A DNA stretch of 64,000 bases, taken from NCBI GenBank assembly GCA_035507035.1, contig DATJOJ010000011.1, positions 1 to 64,000 on the forward strand, read 5' to 3'. The notes below the pieces were generated by a model. That model saw only the letters and a list, made by a program, of their open reading frames with translations. It made no database searches and was not told the origin of the DNA. This DNA is from DATJOJ01 sp035507035. GTDB taxonomy: Bacteria > Acidobacteriota > Terriglobia > Terriglobales > Acidobacteriaceae. The position numbers and the translations under genes were made by a program. The first letter of the stretch is position 1. Each line of letters opens with the position of its first letter. Shown here one piece after another: positions 45,568-54,314 of the stretch.

Positions 45568-46308
45568 TTACATTTCCAATCGATTGCGGTAGATGGAATA
45601 TTGATGCGTGCCTCCGATCTTGAACAACCACGAACGTCGGACCAGAGCACTCTCCAATAGAGGATTGTGATACAGAACATACACCGGGCGAGGTTGTGAT
45701 TGCAGAGACTGCTCAAGATGGTTCAGCAGTTGTACCAGGCCTGTCTCCGGGAAGGGATTGAAGAGATAAACCAGCAACGGTTCAAGAGGAAACACCCACT
45801 CGCCAGCGTCCTGGCAAAACGTTTCAATGAGGAAACATTGCTGTGAGGCGCTTTTATACTTACCAATATTTTCTTCGGCTGCCCGGTGCAAAGCAGGCAA
45901 CAGTTCGACGCCAACGACCCGCCGAAAGGGATAGTCCGCAGCCATCAGGAGCACTCGCCCCTTACCAGAACCGACATCTATGAACACGAATTGGCGAAAG
46001 TCGATGTTCAGACTTGCCAACATTTCATGAAACAGGCTAGGCTCAGTCGGCTGATATGGCGAATGTAACAGCCCAAGCAAGCGATCCCGCCAGTTGACCG
46101 TCGCGGCAGTTGTATCGACTCGATGGTCCCAGTCGAAATCGACGTCACCGAAACGCTGCCGCCGATGAGAAGGCAGAGAATCACGCAAGAATTCGAGGGA
46201 CAACGCAATTATGCGCCGATTGGCGCCGATCCAGCCATCCCGATCTCGCGCCTCGCGCCACCACTTGAGCACGCTGCGAAGCACCCCGGGATTTGCGCGG
46301 TCATTCAT
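45568..46308 (-). CDS. class I SAM-dependent methyltransferase
   Basis: This 246-residue protein has a Rossmann methyltransferase core, with SAM motif I FVFIDVGSGKGRVLLMAADYP and the acidic VVGVELLPALHRAAEENI. Downstream LVYLFNPFPETGLVQLLNHLEQSL and PVYVLYHNPLLESAL follow the pattern of a family of bacterial proteins annotated only as methyltransferases. The substrate is not predictable. Either ATG 46308 or GTG 46341 could start it and neither has a good ribosome site. It diverges from the Lnt-like gene. Confidence 0.83.
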   Translation of the reverse strand: MNDRANPGVLRSVLKWWREARDRDGWIGANRRIIALSLEFLRDSLPSHRRQRFGDVDFDWDHRVDTTAATVNWRDRLLGLLHSPYQPTEPSLFHEMLASLNIDFRQFVFIDVGSGKGRVLLMAADYPFRRVVGVELLPALHRAAEENIGKYKSASQQCFLIETFCQDAGEWVFPLEPLLVYLFNPFPETGLVQLLNHLEQSLQSQPRPVYVLYHNPLLESALVRRSWLFKIGGTHQYSIYRNRLEM

Positions 46309-46414
46309 GCAAGGCGGCTGTGGGTGGAGCGACAATCTCACCTCATTTTAGGGAACTGGAGAGACCCCACTTGCGTACTCCCGAGAGCAAGCACAGGTGT
46401 GCCCGAGGAGTGCC

Positions 46415-47935
46415 ATGCCCGATTCCGACCGTCGTTCGTGGGGCGCGACTGAGTTCGCCAGCCTGATTGCCTCTGTGGTTTTCTCAATGTTTTCAAACGG
46501 GCGATTTCCCGTCGCGACCTGCGCTTGGCTCGTCCCGGTTTTCATGCTGCACTTTACCCGCCGTGGCAAAGCCAGTATTCGTCTTCCGCTATCGTATCTG
46601 GGACTCAGCTTCGCATTCGGTTACCAATTTTATGGCATGACCCCATTCGCCGGGATTGGCTACGTACTGTTCTCCGCTGCTTTCGGGATCATGTTGCTGC
46701 TACCGTACCTCGCAGACCGCTACATACTGGCGCGAAGTCAAGGTCTGGCGCGAAGCTTGGTTTTTCCGGCCGCGCTCGTGGTTTCAGAATATTTGTCTTC
46801 CCTCAATCCTTTTGGTAGTTGGGGATCGATTGCGTATTCGCAATACGAGTACCTGCCATTTCTTCAACTCCTGAGCATCGCAGGCTTATACAGCATCACG
46901 TTCATGATCGGCTGGTCTGCGGCGGTGGTGAACGCATGGTGGGAGAACGATTTTGACACGCGCAAGGCGGGCCGTGAACTCATCGCGTTTGGCGTGGTCT
47001 TTGTGCTCGCCAGCCTCTACGGCGAGGGCCGCCTGACTTTGCGTCCTCCGAATTCGCCGACAATCCGCGTGGCCTCGATCACGCGCCCGGATGAGAGCCA
47101 GTTCCCATATCCTCCCAGCGCCGACCTGAACCGCCGAGTGATGATGGGCGAGCCGCTCAGCGATCTTGAGACCGCTCAGTTGGAGCAAAGGACGATCGGA
47201 ATTACGAATTTCCTGCTGAGCCGCGCTGACATCGAAGCACAAGCTGGTGCCAAGGTCATAACTTTTGGCGAATTCAATTTTCCAGTGCTGGAACAATTCA
47301 AGCCTGAGTTGATCGCGGAAGCAGAACAATTGGCGCGGGCGCGCGGCATCTATCTCGCGCTGCCACTGGCAGTCTTCGACATTGGACACAAGCCGCCGCT
47401 GGAAGACAAGCTCGTGATGATTGAACCATCCGGCGCGGTCGCTTGGGAATATCTCAAGACGGAAGTACCGCCGGGTTTGGAAGTCGCTATTCTAAAGCCC
47501 AGTTCCGGACAGTTGCCGGTAACCTCTACACCCTTCGGTCGCCTGGGCGCGGCGATCGCATTTGATATGGATTTTCCTGCGTTCCTTCTCCAGGCGGGCA
47601 GAAAGCATGTCGACGTAATGGTGGTGCCAGAAAATGAATATCCAGAAATCGATCCCATGCACTCCCGGATGGCTTTGTACCGTGCCGTAGAAAATGGCTT
47701 CAATCTGCTGCTGCATGCGAGCCAAAGCCTTTCGTTGGCGTGCGATTATCAGGGCAGAGTTTATGGCATTATGGACCACTACCACGCCGGCGATCGCGTG
47801 CTGGTAGCGCAATTGCCGAGCCGGGGAGTGACGACTCTTTATTCCCGCGGTGGGTATCTGTTCCCTTGGCTGAGTATCGCCGGATTGGCAACCTTGATGG
47901 TCGTTAGTTTGTGCCGCCACTCGCGATCAGCTTGA
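46415..47935 (+). CDS. apolipoprotein N-acyltransferase-like membrane protein lacking catalytic Cys
   Basis: This 506-residue protein is Lnt-shaped: about six N-terminal membrane helices (residues 15-210, including FGYQFYGMTPFAGIGYVLFS and SSLNPFGSWGSIAYS), a nitrilase-type periplasmic domain (about 225-480), and a last membrane helix. In Lnt the domain transfers a fatty acid to the lipoprotein N-terminus using a Glu-Lys-Cys triad. Here a Glu (VITFGEFNFP) and a Lys (YLKTEVPPG) are in place, but the ICYE/D block reads IAFDMDFP, giving Ala382 where the nucleophile should be. It may be an inactive paralogue or use another chemistry. ATG 46415 is preferred over 46397. Confidence 0.8.
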   Translation: MPDSDRRSWGATEFASLIASVVFSMFSNGRFPVATCAWLVPVFMLHFTRRGKASIRLPLSYLGLSFAFGYQFYGMTPFAGIGYVLFSAAFGIMLLLPYLADRYILARSQGLARSLVFPAALVVSEYLSSLNPFGSWGSIAYSQYEYLPFLQLLSIAGLYSITFMIGWSAAVVNAWWENDFDTRKAGRELIAFGVVFVLASLYGEGRLTLRPPNSPTIRVASITRPDESQFPYPPSADLNRRVMMGEPLSDLETAQLEQRTIGITNFLLSRADIEAQAGAKVITFGEFNFPVLEQFKPELIAEAEQLARARGIYLALPLAVFDIGHKPPLEDKLVMIEPSGAVAWEYLKTEVPPGLEVAILKPSSGQLPVTSTPFGRLGAAIAFDMDFPAFLLQAGRKHVDVMVVPENEYPEIDPMHSRMALYRAVENGFNLLLHASQSLSLACDYQGRVYGIMDHYHAGDRVLVAQLPSRGVTTLYSRGGYLFPWLSIAGLATLMVVSLCRHSRSA

Positions 47936-48024
47936 GCCGGCAGCAGTGACCAAGGTGTGACCTGGTGGTCCTGGACCAACCTCTATTCCCATCGCGTCAA
48001 TATAATTGGTTGTTGGAGAGAGTT

Positions 48025-49890
48025 TTGTCTTCCGCAGCCGCCAAACCTCAACCTTTTACTTCTGCGCCGCTTTCGGCAGGCATGTTCTCTTCTCCTGCGA
48101 GGCGCACATTCGTGTTGTGCCTTCTGCTCGTAGTGGTGACGCTCGCGGTTTACAACCCGGTCAACCGCAATGCCTTTGTAAACTTCGATGACGATCATTA
48201 CATTACGCACAATCCCCATGTTCTTGCCGGGATCAGGTGGGATACCGTCAAGTGGGCATTCGATGGTTACCATGAAGCCAACTGGCATCCCCTGACCTGG
48301 ATCTCGCACGCTTTGGATGCCCAAATGTTCGGAGTAAAACCGCTTGGGCATCATTATGTGAACGTCGTCCTGCACGCGGTCGACGCGATTCTACTCTTCC
48401 TTCTGTTACAGTCGGCGACCGGATTTACCTGGCGCAGCCTGATGGTCGCGGCTCTCTTTGCGCTTCACCCGGTCAATGTGGAATCCGTCGCCTGGGCCTC
48501 CGAGCGCAAAAACGTGCTCAGCATGATGTTCTTCCTGCTCACGCTGCAGGCCTACGGATGGTACGTGCGGAAACCAGCGGCGGGAAGGTACCTCGCGGTC
48601 GCGATTCTGTTCGCGCTGGGTCTGATGAGCAAACCACAGGTGATCACCCTGCCATTCCTCCTTCTGTTGTGGGATTATTGGCCGCTTGGGCGTGTAAATT
48701 TCCATGACCCGGGCGCAAAGCCCAAGATCTTAAGGTTGATCCTCGAAAAGGTTCCTTTGTTTGCGCTATCGCTCGCGAGCGCGGTCATCACTATGGAGGC
48801 ACAGAAAGCTGGTGGCGCAATTCACTCCGCCATCATCTATCCGTTTCGGCTGCGGTGGGAAAACGCCATCGTTTCCTATGCGCGGTACATTGGCAAAGCA
48901 TTTTGGCCGGTCAAGCTCTCTCCGCTCTATCCGCATCCTCTCGACCTGTTGCATGAATGGCAAGTGATTGTCTCGGCGGTCCTCTTGCTTGCCATAACTA
49001 TCGCGGTCCTTTCCCAACGTCGACGCGGATACTTGGTCACCGGCTGGTTCTGGTTCCTGGGCTCGCTGGTGCCCATGATTGGGCTAATCCAAGTGGGAGA
49101 GCAGGCGATGGCCGACCGCTATGCCTATCTTCCGTTTATCGGGTTGTTCCTGATGACAGTTTGGGGAATTTCGGAATGGGCGCAAGCGCGGCGCATTTTG
49201 CCGGACCGACTGGCGGGGCCCGCAATCGTGGTTTTGTTAGCGCTTGGGGCGCTAACGCATCGTCAGATCGGCTATTGGCACGATAGCGAAACCCTATGGA
49301 CCTATGCGCTACGGATTGCGGACGTGCCGAGTTATAAAGCGCATTTCAATCTGGCTATCACTTATGACGAACAGGGTCGATATCAAGAGGCGATTCAGCA
49401 ATTCCGGGAAGCCGCCGATCCTCGGTCGGATGATCCGAAAATTCACTTGGGTCTGGGAATCTATGACCAGCGGCACGCCGCCGCCCCACAAGCTATCGAG
49501 GAATATCAAATCGCATTAAGAATGGCTGCCGATCCAGAGTTCAAAGCAGACGCATACAGCGACTTAGGAACAGCCTATCGGCAGATTCGCGATTCCGAAC
49601 ATGCGCGACAAAGCTTTGCCGCGGCTTTGCAGTTGGATCCGAACAAGCCGATCGCGTTGATTGGCATGGGCCTGTTAGCGTTAAAAAATGCAGACACGGG
49701 GCAAGCGATCACCTACTTCTCTCATGCCATGACGATTCAGCCAACCGCGGTCGGATATCTTCTGCTGGCGCGTACGCAGGAGCAAGCGGGGAATTTAGAG
49801 GCCGCGAAGGTGGCGCAAGACCGCGCTCGGCAGCTCACAACCGATTGGAACGAAGCCCAACGCGCAGCGGATCAATTAATGTCGTTCTGA
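48025..49890 (+). CDS. TMTC-like polytopic membrane protein with C-terminal TPRs
   Basis: This protein of about 621 residues has roughly nine or ten transmembrane helices (about residues 25-420) followed by TPR repeats (about 445-600: YKAHFNLAITYDEQGRYQEAIQQFREA, DLGTAYRQIRDSEHARQSFAAAL, in part). The first periplasmic loop has FVNFDDDHYITHNP, an acidic D-D-D motif of the kind GT-C glycosyltransferases and eukaryotic TMTC O-mannosyltransferases carry, and HPVNVESVAWASERKNVLS. A protein O-glycosyltransferase role is inferred, not shown. TTG 48025 is favoured by GGAGAG just upstream; the frame reaches a GTG at 47965. Confidence 0.75.
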   Translation: MSSAAAKPQPFTSAPLSAGMFSSPARRTFVLCLLLVVVTLAVYNPVNRNAFVNFDDDHYITHNPHVLAGIRWDTVKWAFDGYHEANWHPLTWISHALDAQMFGVKPLGHHYVNVVLHAVDAILLFLLLQSATGFTWRSLMVAALFALHPVNVESVAWASERKNVLSMMFFLLTLQAYGWYVRKPAAGRYLAVAILFALGLMSKPQVITLPFLLLLWDYWPLGRVNFHDPGAKPKILRLILEKVPLFALSLASAVITMEAQKAGGAIHSAIIYPFRLRWENAIVSYARYIGKAFWPVKLSPLYPHPLDLLHEWQVIVSAVLLLAITIAVLSQRRRGYLVTGWFWFLGSLVPMIGLIQVGEQAMADRYAYLPFIGLFLMTVWGISEWAQARRILPDRLAGPAIVVLLALGALTHRQIGYWHDSETLWTYALRIADVPSYKAHFNLAITYDEQGRYQEAIQQFREAADPRSDDPKIHLGLGIYDQRHAAAPQAIEEYQIALRMAADPEFKADAYSDLGTAYRQIRDSEHARQSFAAALQLDPNKPIALIGMGLLALKNADTGQAITYFSHAMTIQPTAVGYLLLARTQEQAGNLEAAKVAQDRARQLTTDWNEAQRAADQLMSF

Positions 49891-49900
49891 AGCGGTTGAC

Positions 49901-50746
49901 TCACGCGACAGCCGCTTGCGCAGTGGTTCTGCTTGCAGGTTTGCCAGTTCCTTCGGATTCCCGCTTGCCAGCGCCGCCGAACAAACGATTCCTCAATTCC
50001 GTCACCACCTGAACGCTCTGCCGGAACTTAGCTTGAGTCACATTTCGTAACATTGCAACCAGGCTGGACTGGCGCACGTCGCCGAGCAGGCGTTCGGCTT
50101 TCTCGGTGAGCTTCAGCCAATCGTGCCAGTCCCCAATCACGTCTTGCATGTGCTTCAGTTGCTCGACGATCTCTCGGGTGTGCGGGTCGTCATTTTCAAT
50201 TTCCGCCACATAACGCGCCCGCTTGCCGATGATGCGGTACTGATGCAGCGTCCTCTCGCTCAGCGAACCGTTTCCGCGCCCTAACTGCGCCAACTTGCTC
50301 AGCGTCAGGGACAAGGGTTCCGTATCCTTGGGAATGCGGATTTCGTGGGCCGAGCGCCTCAAGCGCTTGCGAATCTCTTCGGCAGTCTTTGGGTCAAATG
50401 CCTTGACGAGTTTCTTTTCCCGGTGCGTACGCTCATCGAGTAGAGCGTTCATGAGCTGCGATTTGTGCCCATTAGCTTGAGGGACTTTCAGATTCCGCAA
50501 ACATCCGATCTGCACATCGAGATCTCTTACCTTTCCGGCCTTCTTGCGGAGTCGAGCCAACAGCCGCAGCAATTTTTCGTCGTTGCGATGGCGCGTGAGG
50601 GCGACTTCGCTCAAAACGGCTTCCACCCGGCGGCTGTAAGTGCGGAATTTGTGGACGCTTTCCGGCGCAGGCTTTTTCGTCAGCTTGGTCAGCTCGCGGC
50701 CCAGCTTTTGAAAGCTCAGCCGGCTGCGTTTTGGATCAATCGGCAT
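49901..50746 (-). CDS. CHAD domain protein
   Basis: This 281-residue alpha-helical protein has the conserved-histidine alpha-helical domain: VHKFRTYSRRVEAVL, KAGKVRDLDVQIGCL, LHQYRIIGKRARYVAEI and MQDVIGDWHDWLKLTEKAE. CHAD domains bind polyphosphate through basic residues and localise to polyphosphate granules. No CYTH domain is fused. ATG 50746 (AAGGT seven bases upstream) is preferred to the longer frame from 50833, which would overlap the Pho-box region. It is divergent from the pst operon and shares its 145-base regulatory region. Confidence 0.85.
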   Translation of the reverse strand: MPIDPKRSRLSFQKLGRELTKLTKKPAPESVHKFRTYSRRVEAVLSEVALTRHRNDEKLLRLLARLRKKAGKVRDLDVQIGCLRNLKVPQANGHKSQLMNALLDERTHREKKLVKAFDPKTAEEIRKRLRRSAHEIRIPKDTEPLSLTLSKLAQLGRGNGSLSERTLHQYRIIGKRARYVAEIENDDPHTREIVEQLKHMQDVIGDWHDWLKLTEKAERLLGDVRQSSLVAMLRNVTQAKFRQSVQVVTELRNRLFGGAGKRESEGTGKPASRTTAQAAVA

Positions 50747-50853
50747 AGCAACCTTGCGAAATAAGAATTGTAAACAAGTCTGATTAAAAGCCTGCGTTAT
50801 GTCTTTGGTTTGCGCGTTTACGGCAACCCTCACCCGTCAGGAAGCGGCTATTT

Positions 50854-50884
50854 TAACACTGCTGTAACACATTTCTGCTAGGGT
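50854..50884 (+). promoter_or_regulatory. Pho-box-like direct repeats and -10 of the pst promoter
   Basis: TAACAC (50854-50859) and TAACAC (50865-50870) are 11 bp apart. After 8 bp comes TAGGGT (50879-50884), the same geometry as at the pit promoter. The putative -10 ends seven bases before the pstC ATG, so the transcript would be leaderless or nearly so. Confidence 0.65.
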
Positions 50885-50891
50885 CAAATCG

Positions 50892-51926
50892 ATGGCCAAT
50901 CAAGCATTGGGAGCACCCCGCTTGCCTGGACCGCAACCCGCTGCAAAATCAGAGGTTGTTTCAATTTCCACGGCACGGACCGCACCGCTCAGCAAGGCCG
51001 GTACCAGCCAAGTTGCCGACCGGTTGTTCTATTTCGCCATGCTTGGTTGTGGGGTGTGCATACTCGGGCTCGTTGCGCTCATCGTTTACGAGTTGATTAG
51101 CAAGTCGAGTCTTTCGCTGCACGCATTTGGTTGGAGATTTTTTTTCCGCAGCGAGTGGGACCCGGTCAACGAGCAGTTTGGAGCGTGGCCGTTTGTGTAT
51201 GGCACGGTCGTTTCCTCGCTTCTGGCTTTGTTGCTCGCGGTTCCGTTGGCAGTTGGTGTCGCGGTGTTCATTACCGAGATGTGCCCGCGTCGCTTGCGCG
51301 GACCACTGGCCTTCCTGACTGAACTTCTCGCCGCCATTCCCAGTGTGATCTACGGCCTGTGGGCGATCTTTGTGCTGGTTCCGCTGTTGCGTCAATATGT
51401 CGAGCCGCTTCTCATGAAATACCTGGGATGGACTGGCTTGTTCGATGGTCCGGCCTACGGAATTGGGATGCTGGCTGCCGGCGTCATTCTAGCCATCATG
51501 GTTGTGCCGATCATCTCGTCGATCACGCGCGAAGTGATGACGGCGGTGCCGCAGCAACAGCGCGAAGCAGTCCTGGCGTTAGGCGCAACCCGTTGGGAAA
51601 TGATTCGCACCGGGGTTCTGCGAAACGCGCGGGCCGGCATTCTCGGCGGTGTGATTTTGGGATTGGGCCGCGCGCTTGGAGAAACCATGGCTGTCACCAT
51701 GGTCATCGGCAATCGGCCCGAGATTTCGAAATCCTTGCTTGCACCCGGCTACACCATGGCGAGCGTGATTGCCAACGAATTTAGCGAAGCAACTTCCGAC
51801 AAGTATCTCAGCGCTTTGGTCGAAGTTGGTCTGGCGTTGTTTCTGGTGACGATCATTGTCAACATTCTTGCCCAGCTCTTGGTGTGGAGCGTGACGCGGG
51901 GCATGCCGACGAGGAGCAATGCCTGA
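50892..51926 (+). CDS. pstC: phosphate ABC transporter permease PstC
   Basis: This 344-residue inner-membrane permease subunit of the high-affinity phosphate ABC importer has six core helices with an N-terminal cytoplasmic tail. Motifs include AFGWRFFFRSEWDPV, PSVIYGLWAIFVLVPLL, and the EAA loop QQREAVLALGATRWEMIRTGVL, then ALGETMAVTMVIGN. The ATG follows a Pho-box-like promoter with no room for a leader. pstA overlaps its 3' end by eight bases. Confidence 0.96.
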   Translation: MANQALGAPRLPGPQPAAKSEVVSISTARTAPLSKAGTSQVADRLFYFAMLGCGVCILGLVALIVYELISKSSLSLHAFGWRFFFRSEWDPVNEQFGAWPFVYGTVVSSLLALLLAVPLAVGVAVFITEMCPRRLRGPLAFLTELLAAIPSVIYGLWAIFVLVPLLRQYVEPLLMKYLGWTGLFDGPAYGIGMLAAGVILAIMVVPIISSITREVMTAVPQQQREAVLALGATRWEMIRTGVLRNARAGILGGVILGLGRALGETMAVTMVIGNRPEISKSLLAPGYTMASVIANEFSEATSDKYLSALVEVGLALFLVTIIVNILAQLLVWSVTRGMPTRSNA

Positions 51927-52800
51927 TCTGAGCAAATCCACGCAGGGATTGCCGCGCATGGGCCTGTGGCGGCGAGCTAAGAATTACGCAGCCACCTTTT
52001 TTGCCGGGGCTGCAGTTTTCCTGGTGTTGGTGCCGCTGACCGCAATCTTCGCTTATCTGGTTTACAAAGGAGTCGGAGCGCTCAATTGGGCGTTCCTCAC
52101 CCAGACGCCTAAGCCCGTTGGTGAAGCCGGCGGCGGAATGGCGAATGCGATTGCCGGCAGCGTTCTGATTCTGGCCATCGCCAGCGTCGTGGGTGTTCCG
52201 GTCGGCATCGGCGCCGGAATCTATCTCGCCGAATACGGCCGCAATCGATTCGGGAATTTGGTCCGCTTCACCGCCGATGTTCTGAACGGGGTGCCTTCCA
52301 TCGTGGTTGGCATCGTTGCTTACTCGATCGTAGTCCTGGGCCAAGGGCATTTTTCAGCGTTGGCGGGCGGAGTCGCGCTGGCAATCATGATGATTCCGAC
52401 CATCACGCGGGCAACCGAAGAAATGTTGTTGCTGGTTCCGCAAGCGATTCGCGAAGCTGCTTACGGTCTCGGAGTTCCGCGTTGGCGCACCACGCTCTCC
52501 ATCACACTTCGCACGGCGACTTCAGGGGTTATCACGGGAGTGATGCTGGCGTTCGCGCGCGTGGCTGGCGAAACCGCGCCGCTCTTATTCACCGCGTTCG
52601 GAAATCAATACTGGAACTGGAAGATCAACCAGCCGACTGCCGCACTCTCTTTGCAGGTTTATACTTACGCAATTTCTCCGTTCGATGAGTGGCACCGGCA
52701 AGCTTGGGCCGGGGCCCTGATTTTGATCATTCTGATCGTGGCTTCGGTCGGTGCCGTGCGGATTGTCGCGGGTCGCGGTATGCTCAAGGGGGCGAGCTAA
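51919..52800 (+). CDS. pstA: phosphate ABC transporter permease PstA
   Basis: This 293-residue partner of PstC has six membrane helices. Characteristic stretches are GGMANAIAGSVLILAIAS, GVPSIVVGIVAYSIVV, the EAA loop PQAIREAAYGLGVPRWRTTLSITL and FARVAGETAPLLFTAFGN. It overlaps pstC by eight bases and is followed by pstB after three bases, indicating one transcript. Confidence 0.96.
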   Translation: MPDLSKSTQGLPRMGLWRRAKNYAATFFAGAAVFLVLVPLTAIFAYLVYKGVGALNWAFLTQTPKPVGEAGGGMANAIAGSVLILAIASVVGVPVGIGAGIYLAEYGRNRFGNLVRFTADVLNGVPSIVVGIVAYSIVVLGQGHFSALAGGVALAIMMIPTITRATEEMLLLVPQAIREAAYGLGVPRWRTTLSITLRTATSGVITGVMLAFARVAGETAPLLFTAFGNQYWNWKINQPTAALSLQVYTYAISPFDEWHRQAWAGALILIILIVASVGAVRIVAGRGMLKGAS

Positions 52801-52803
52801 GCG

Positions 52804-53562
52804 ATGGGTGTTGGCATCAAAGTCGAGCATCTGAATGCCTGGTTTGGCAAGCATCAAGCTCTGCACGATATCAACATGGATATCGCTGCCAACCACGCCA
52901 CCGCCATCATCGGCCCTTCCGGATGTGGAAAGTCGACGTTCGTGCGTTGCCTGAACCGCATGCATGAAACGATCCCCGAGGCTAGCGCAGATGGCAGGGT
53001 TCGTATCGGCGAGCTGGATGCTTATAACGGTACTGCGGCGGTGCAGATTCGACGCCGTATTGGCATGGTGTTTCAGAAGCCGAACCCCTTTCCGACAATG
53101 TCGATCTATGACAACGTCGCCGCCGGACTCAAGCTGAACGGATTCCGCAATCGTCAGCACCTCGATGAGATCGTGGAACGGTCCTTGAAGCTTTCTGCGC
53201 TCTGGGAAGAGGTGAAAGATACGGTTCGCAAAAAATCCGGCGCAAGCTTGTCGGGTGGACAGCAGCAGCGCCTTTGCATCGCTCGTGCCTTAGCTGTCGA
53301 ACCGGAAGTGTTGCTCATGGATGAGCCTTGTTCCGCGCTCGACCCCATTTCGACCGGTAAAATTGAGGAGCTTATCTTTCAACTGAAAGAGAACTTCACC
53401 ATCGTGATCGTAACTCATAATATGCAGCAGGCATCACGGGTTGCCGAATTCACTGGGTTTTTCTTGATGGGCCGGTTGATTGAATTCGACAAAACTGAGA
53501 AGATTTTTACTAATCCGTCCGATAAGCGGACTGAAGATTACATTACTGGCAGGTTTGGATAA
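52804..53562 (+). CDS. pstB: phosphate ABC transporter ATP-binding protein PstB
   Basis: This 252-residue ABC ATPase energises phosphate uptake. It shows Walker [21 protein letters not shown]-loop [19 protein letters not shown], signature [15 protein letters not shown], Walker [14 protein letters not shown] and switch histidine [12 protein letters not shown], all characteristic of PstB. It shares one base with phoU (TAATG). Confidence 0.97.
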   Translation: MGVGIKVEHLNAWFGKHQALHDINMDIAANHATAIIGPSGCGKSTFVRCLNRMHETIPEASADGRVRIGELDAYNGTAAVQIRRRIGMVFQKPNPFPTMSIYDNVAAGLKLNGFRNRQHLDEIVERSLKLSALWEEVKDTVRKKSGASLSGGQQQRLCIARALAVEPEVLLMDEPCSALDPISTGKIEELIFQLKENFTIVIVTHNMQQASRVAEFTGFFLMGRLIEFDKTEKIFTNPSDKRTEDYITGRFG

Positions 53563-54257
53563 TGCGCACACGCTTCCAGCAAAGTTTGGAGGAACTCCGC
53601 AGCAAGCTGCTTCGCATGGGCGGCTTGGCGGAACAGGCCGTGGATCGTGCTTGCCAGGCATATCTCAATCGCGATCTTGCGCGTTGCCACATGGTGCTCG
53701 AAGGCGAAACCCAGATCAACGAAGCCGAACGGGAAATCGATGAACTAGCCTTCGATCTGATCGCCATGCAGCAACCGGCGGCCGTGGATCTGCGTTTCAT
53801 TCTGGCAGTTACGAAAATTAACTCCGACCTTGAGCGCGTGGGCGATCAAGCCGTGAATATCGCCGAACGCGTGATGGACCTGGTCGAGCTCCCTATAGTG
53901 GACCTCCCGGTTGATATCGGCCGCATGGCTGCCGCAGTGTCTGCCATGGTGAGCCGTGCGCTTGAATCCTTCATCGAGGGCCAAGCCGAACTGGCACAAG
54001 CGGTGCTGGAGATGGATAACGTAGTGGACCGAATGCGCGATGAAGCGTTCATCAGTTTGGTAAAAGTGATGAATGACCGTCCAGCGGTTACGCGTCAGGC
54101 CTTGGACGCCCTGCTGGTGAGCCGCAACCTCGAGCGGGTTGCCGATCACGCCACCAACATCGCGGAAGACGTCATCTTCTGGGTACGAGGAGCCGATGTC
54201 CGGCACAATGTTTCTACCGACGCTCCTATGCACCAGGCGGCCCCGGACGCGGATTAA
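53562..54257 (+). CDS. phoU: phosphate signalling regulator PhoU
   Basis: This 231-residue protein has two PhoU three-helix bundles. The E(D)xxxD metal motifs are visible: EREIDELAFDLIAMQQPAAVDLRFI, ERVGDQAVNIAERV, and NLERVADHATNIAEDVIFW. PhoU couples Pst activity to the PhoR/PhoB pathway and limits phosphate uptake. Its ATG is embedded in the pstB stop (TAATG), so translation is coupled. No phoR or phoB homologue is adjacent. Confidence 0.96.
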   Translation: MRTRFQQSLEELRSKLLRMGGLAEQAVDRACQAYLNRDLARCHMVLEGETQINEAEREIDELAFDLIAMQQPAAVDLRFILAVTKINSDLERVGDQAVNIAERVMDLVELPIVDLPVDIGRMAAAVSAMVSRALESFIEGQAELAQAVLEMDNVVDRMRDEAFISLVKVMNDRPAVTRQALDALLVSRNLERVADHATNIAEDVIFWVRGADVRHNVSTDAPMHQAAPDAD

Positions 54258-54314
54258 CTCTATCTCCCTACCCCTCAATCCAGCGATAATCTGACATAGG
54301 ATTTTCTGGAGGGA

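Noticed and set aside
54258..54314. Possible Pho box before the phosphoesterase gene
   Set aside because: The 57-base spacer contains no TAACAC-type repeat; cotranscription with phoU explains the context better.
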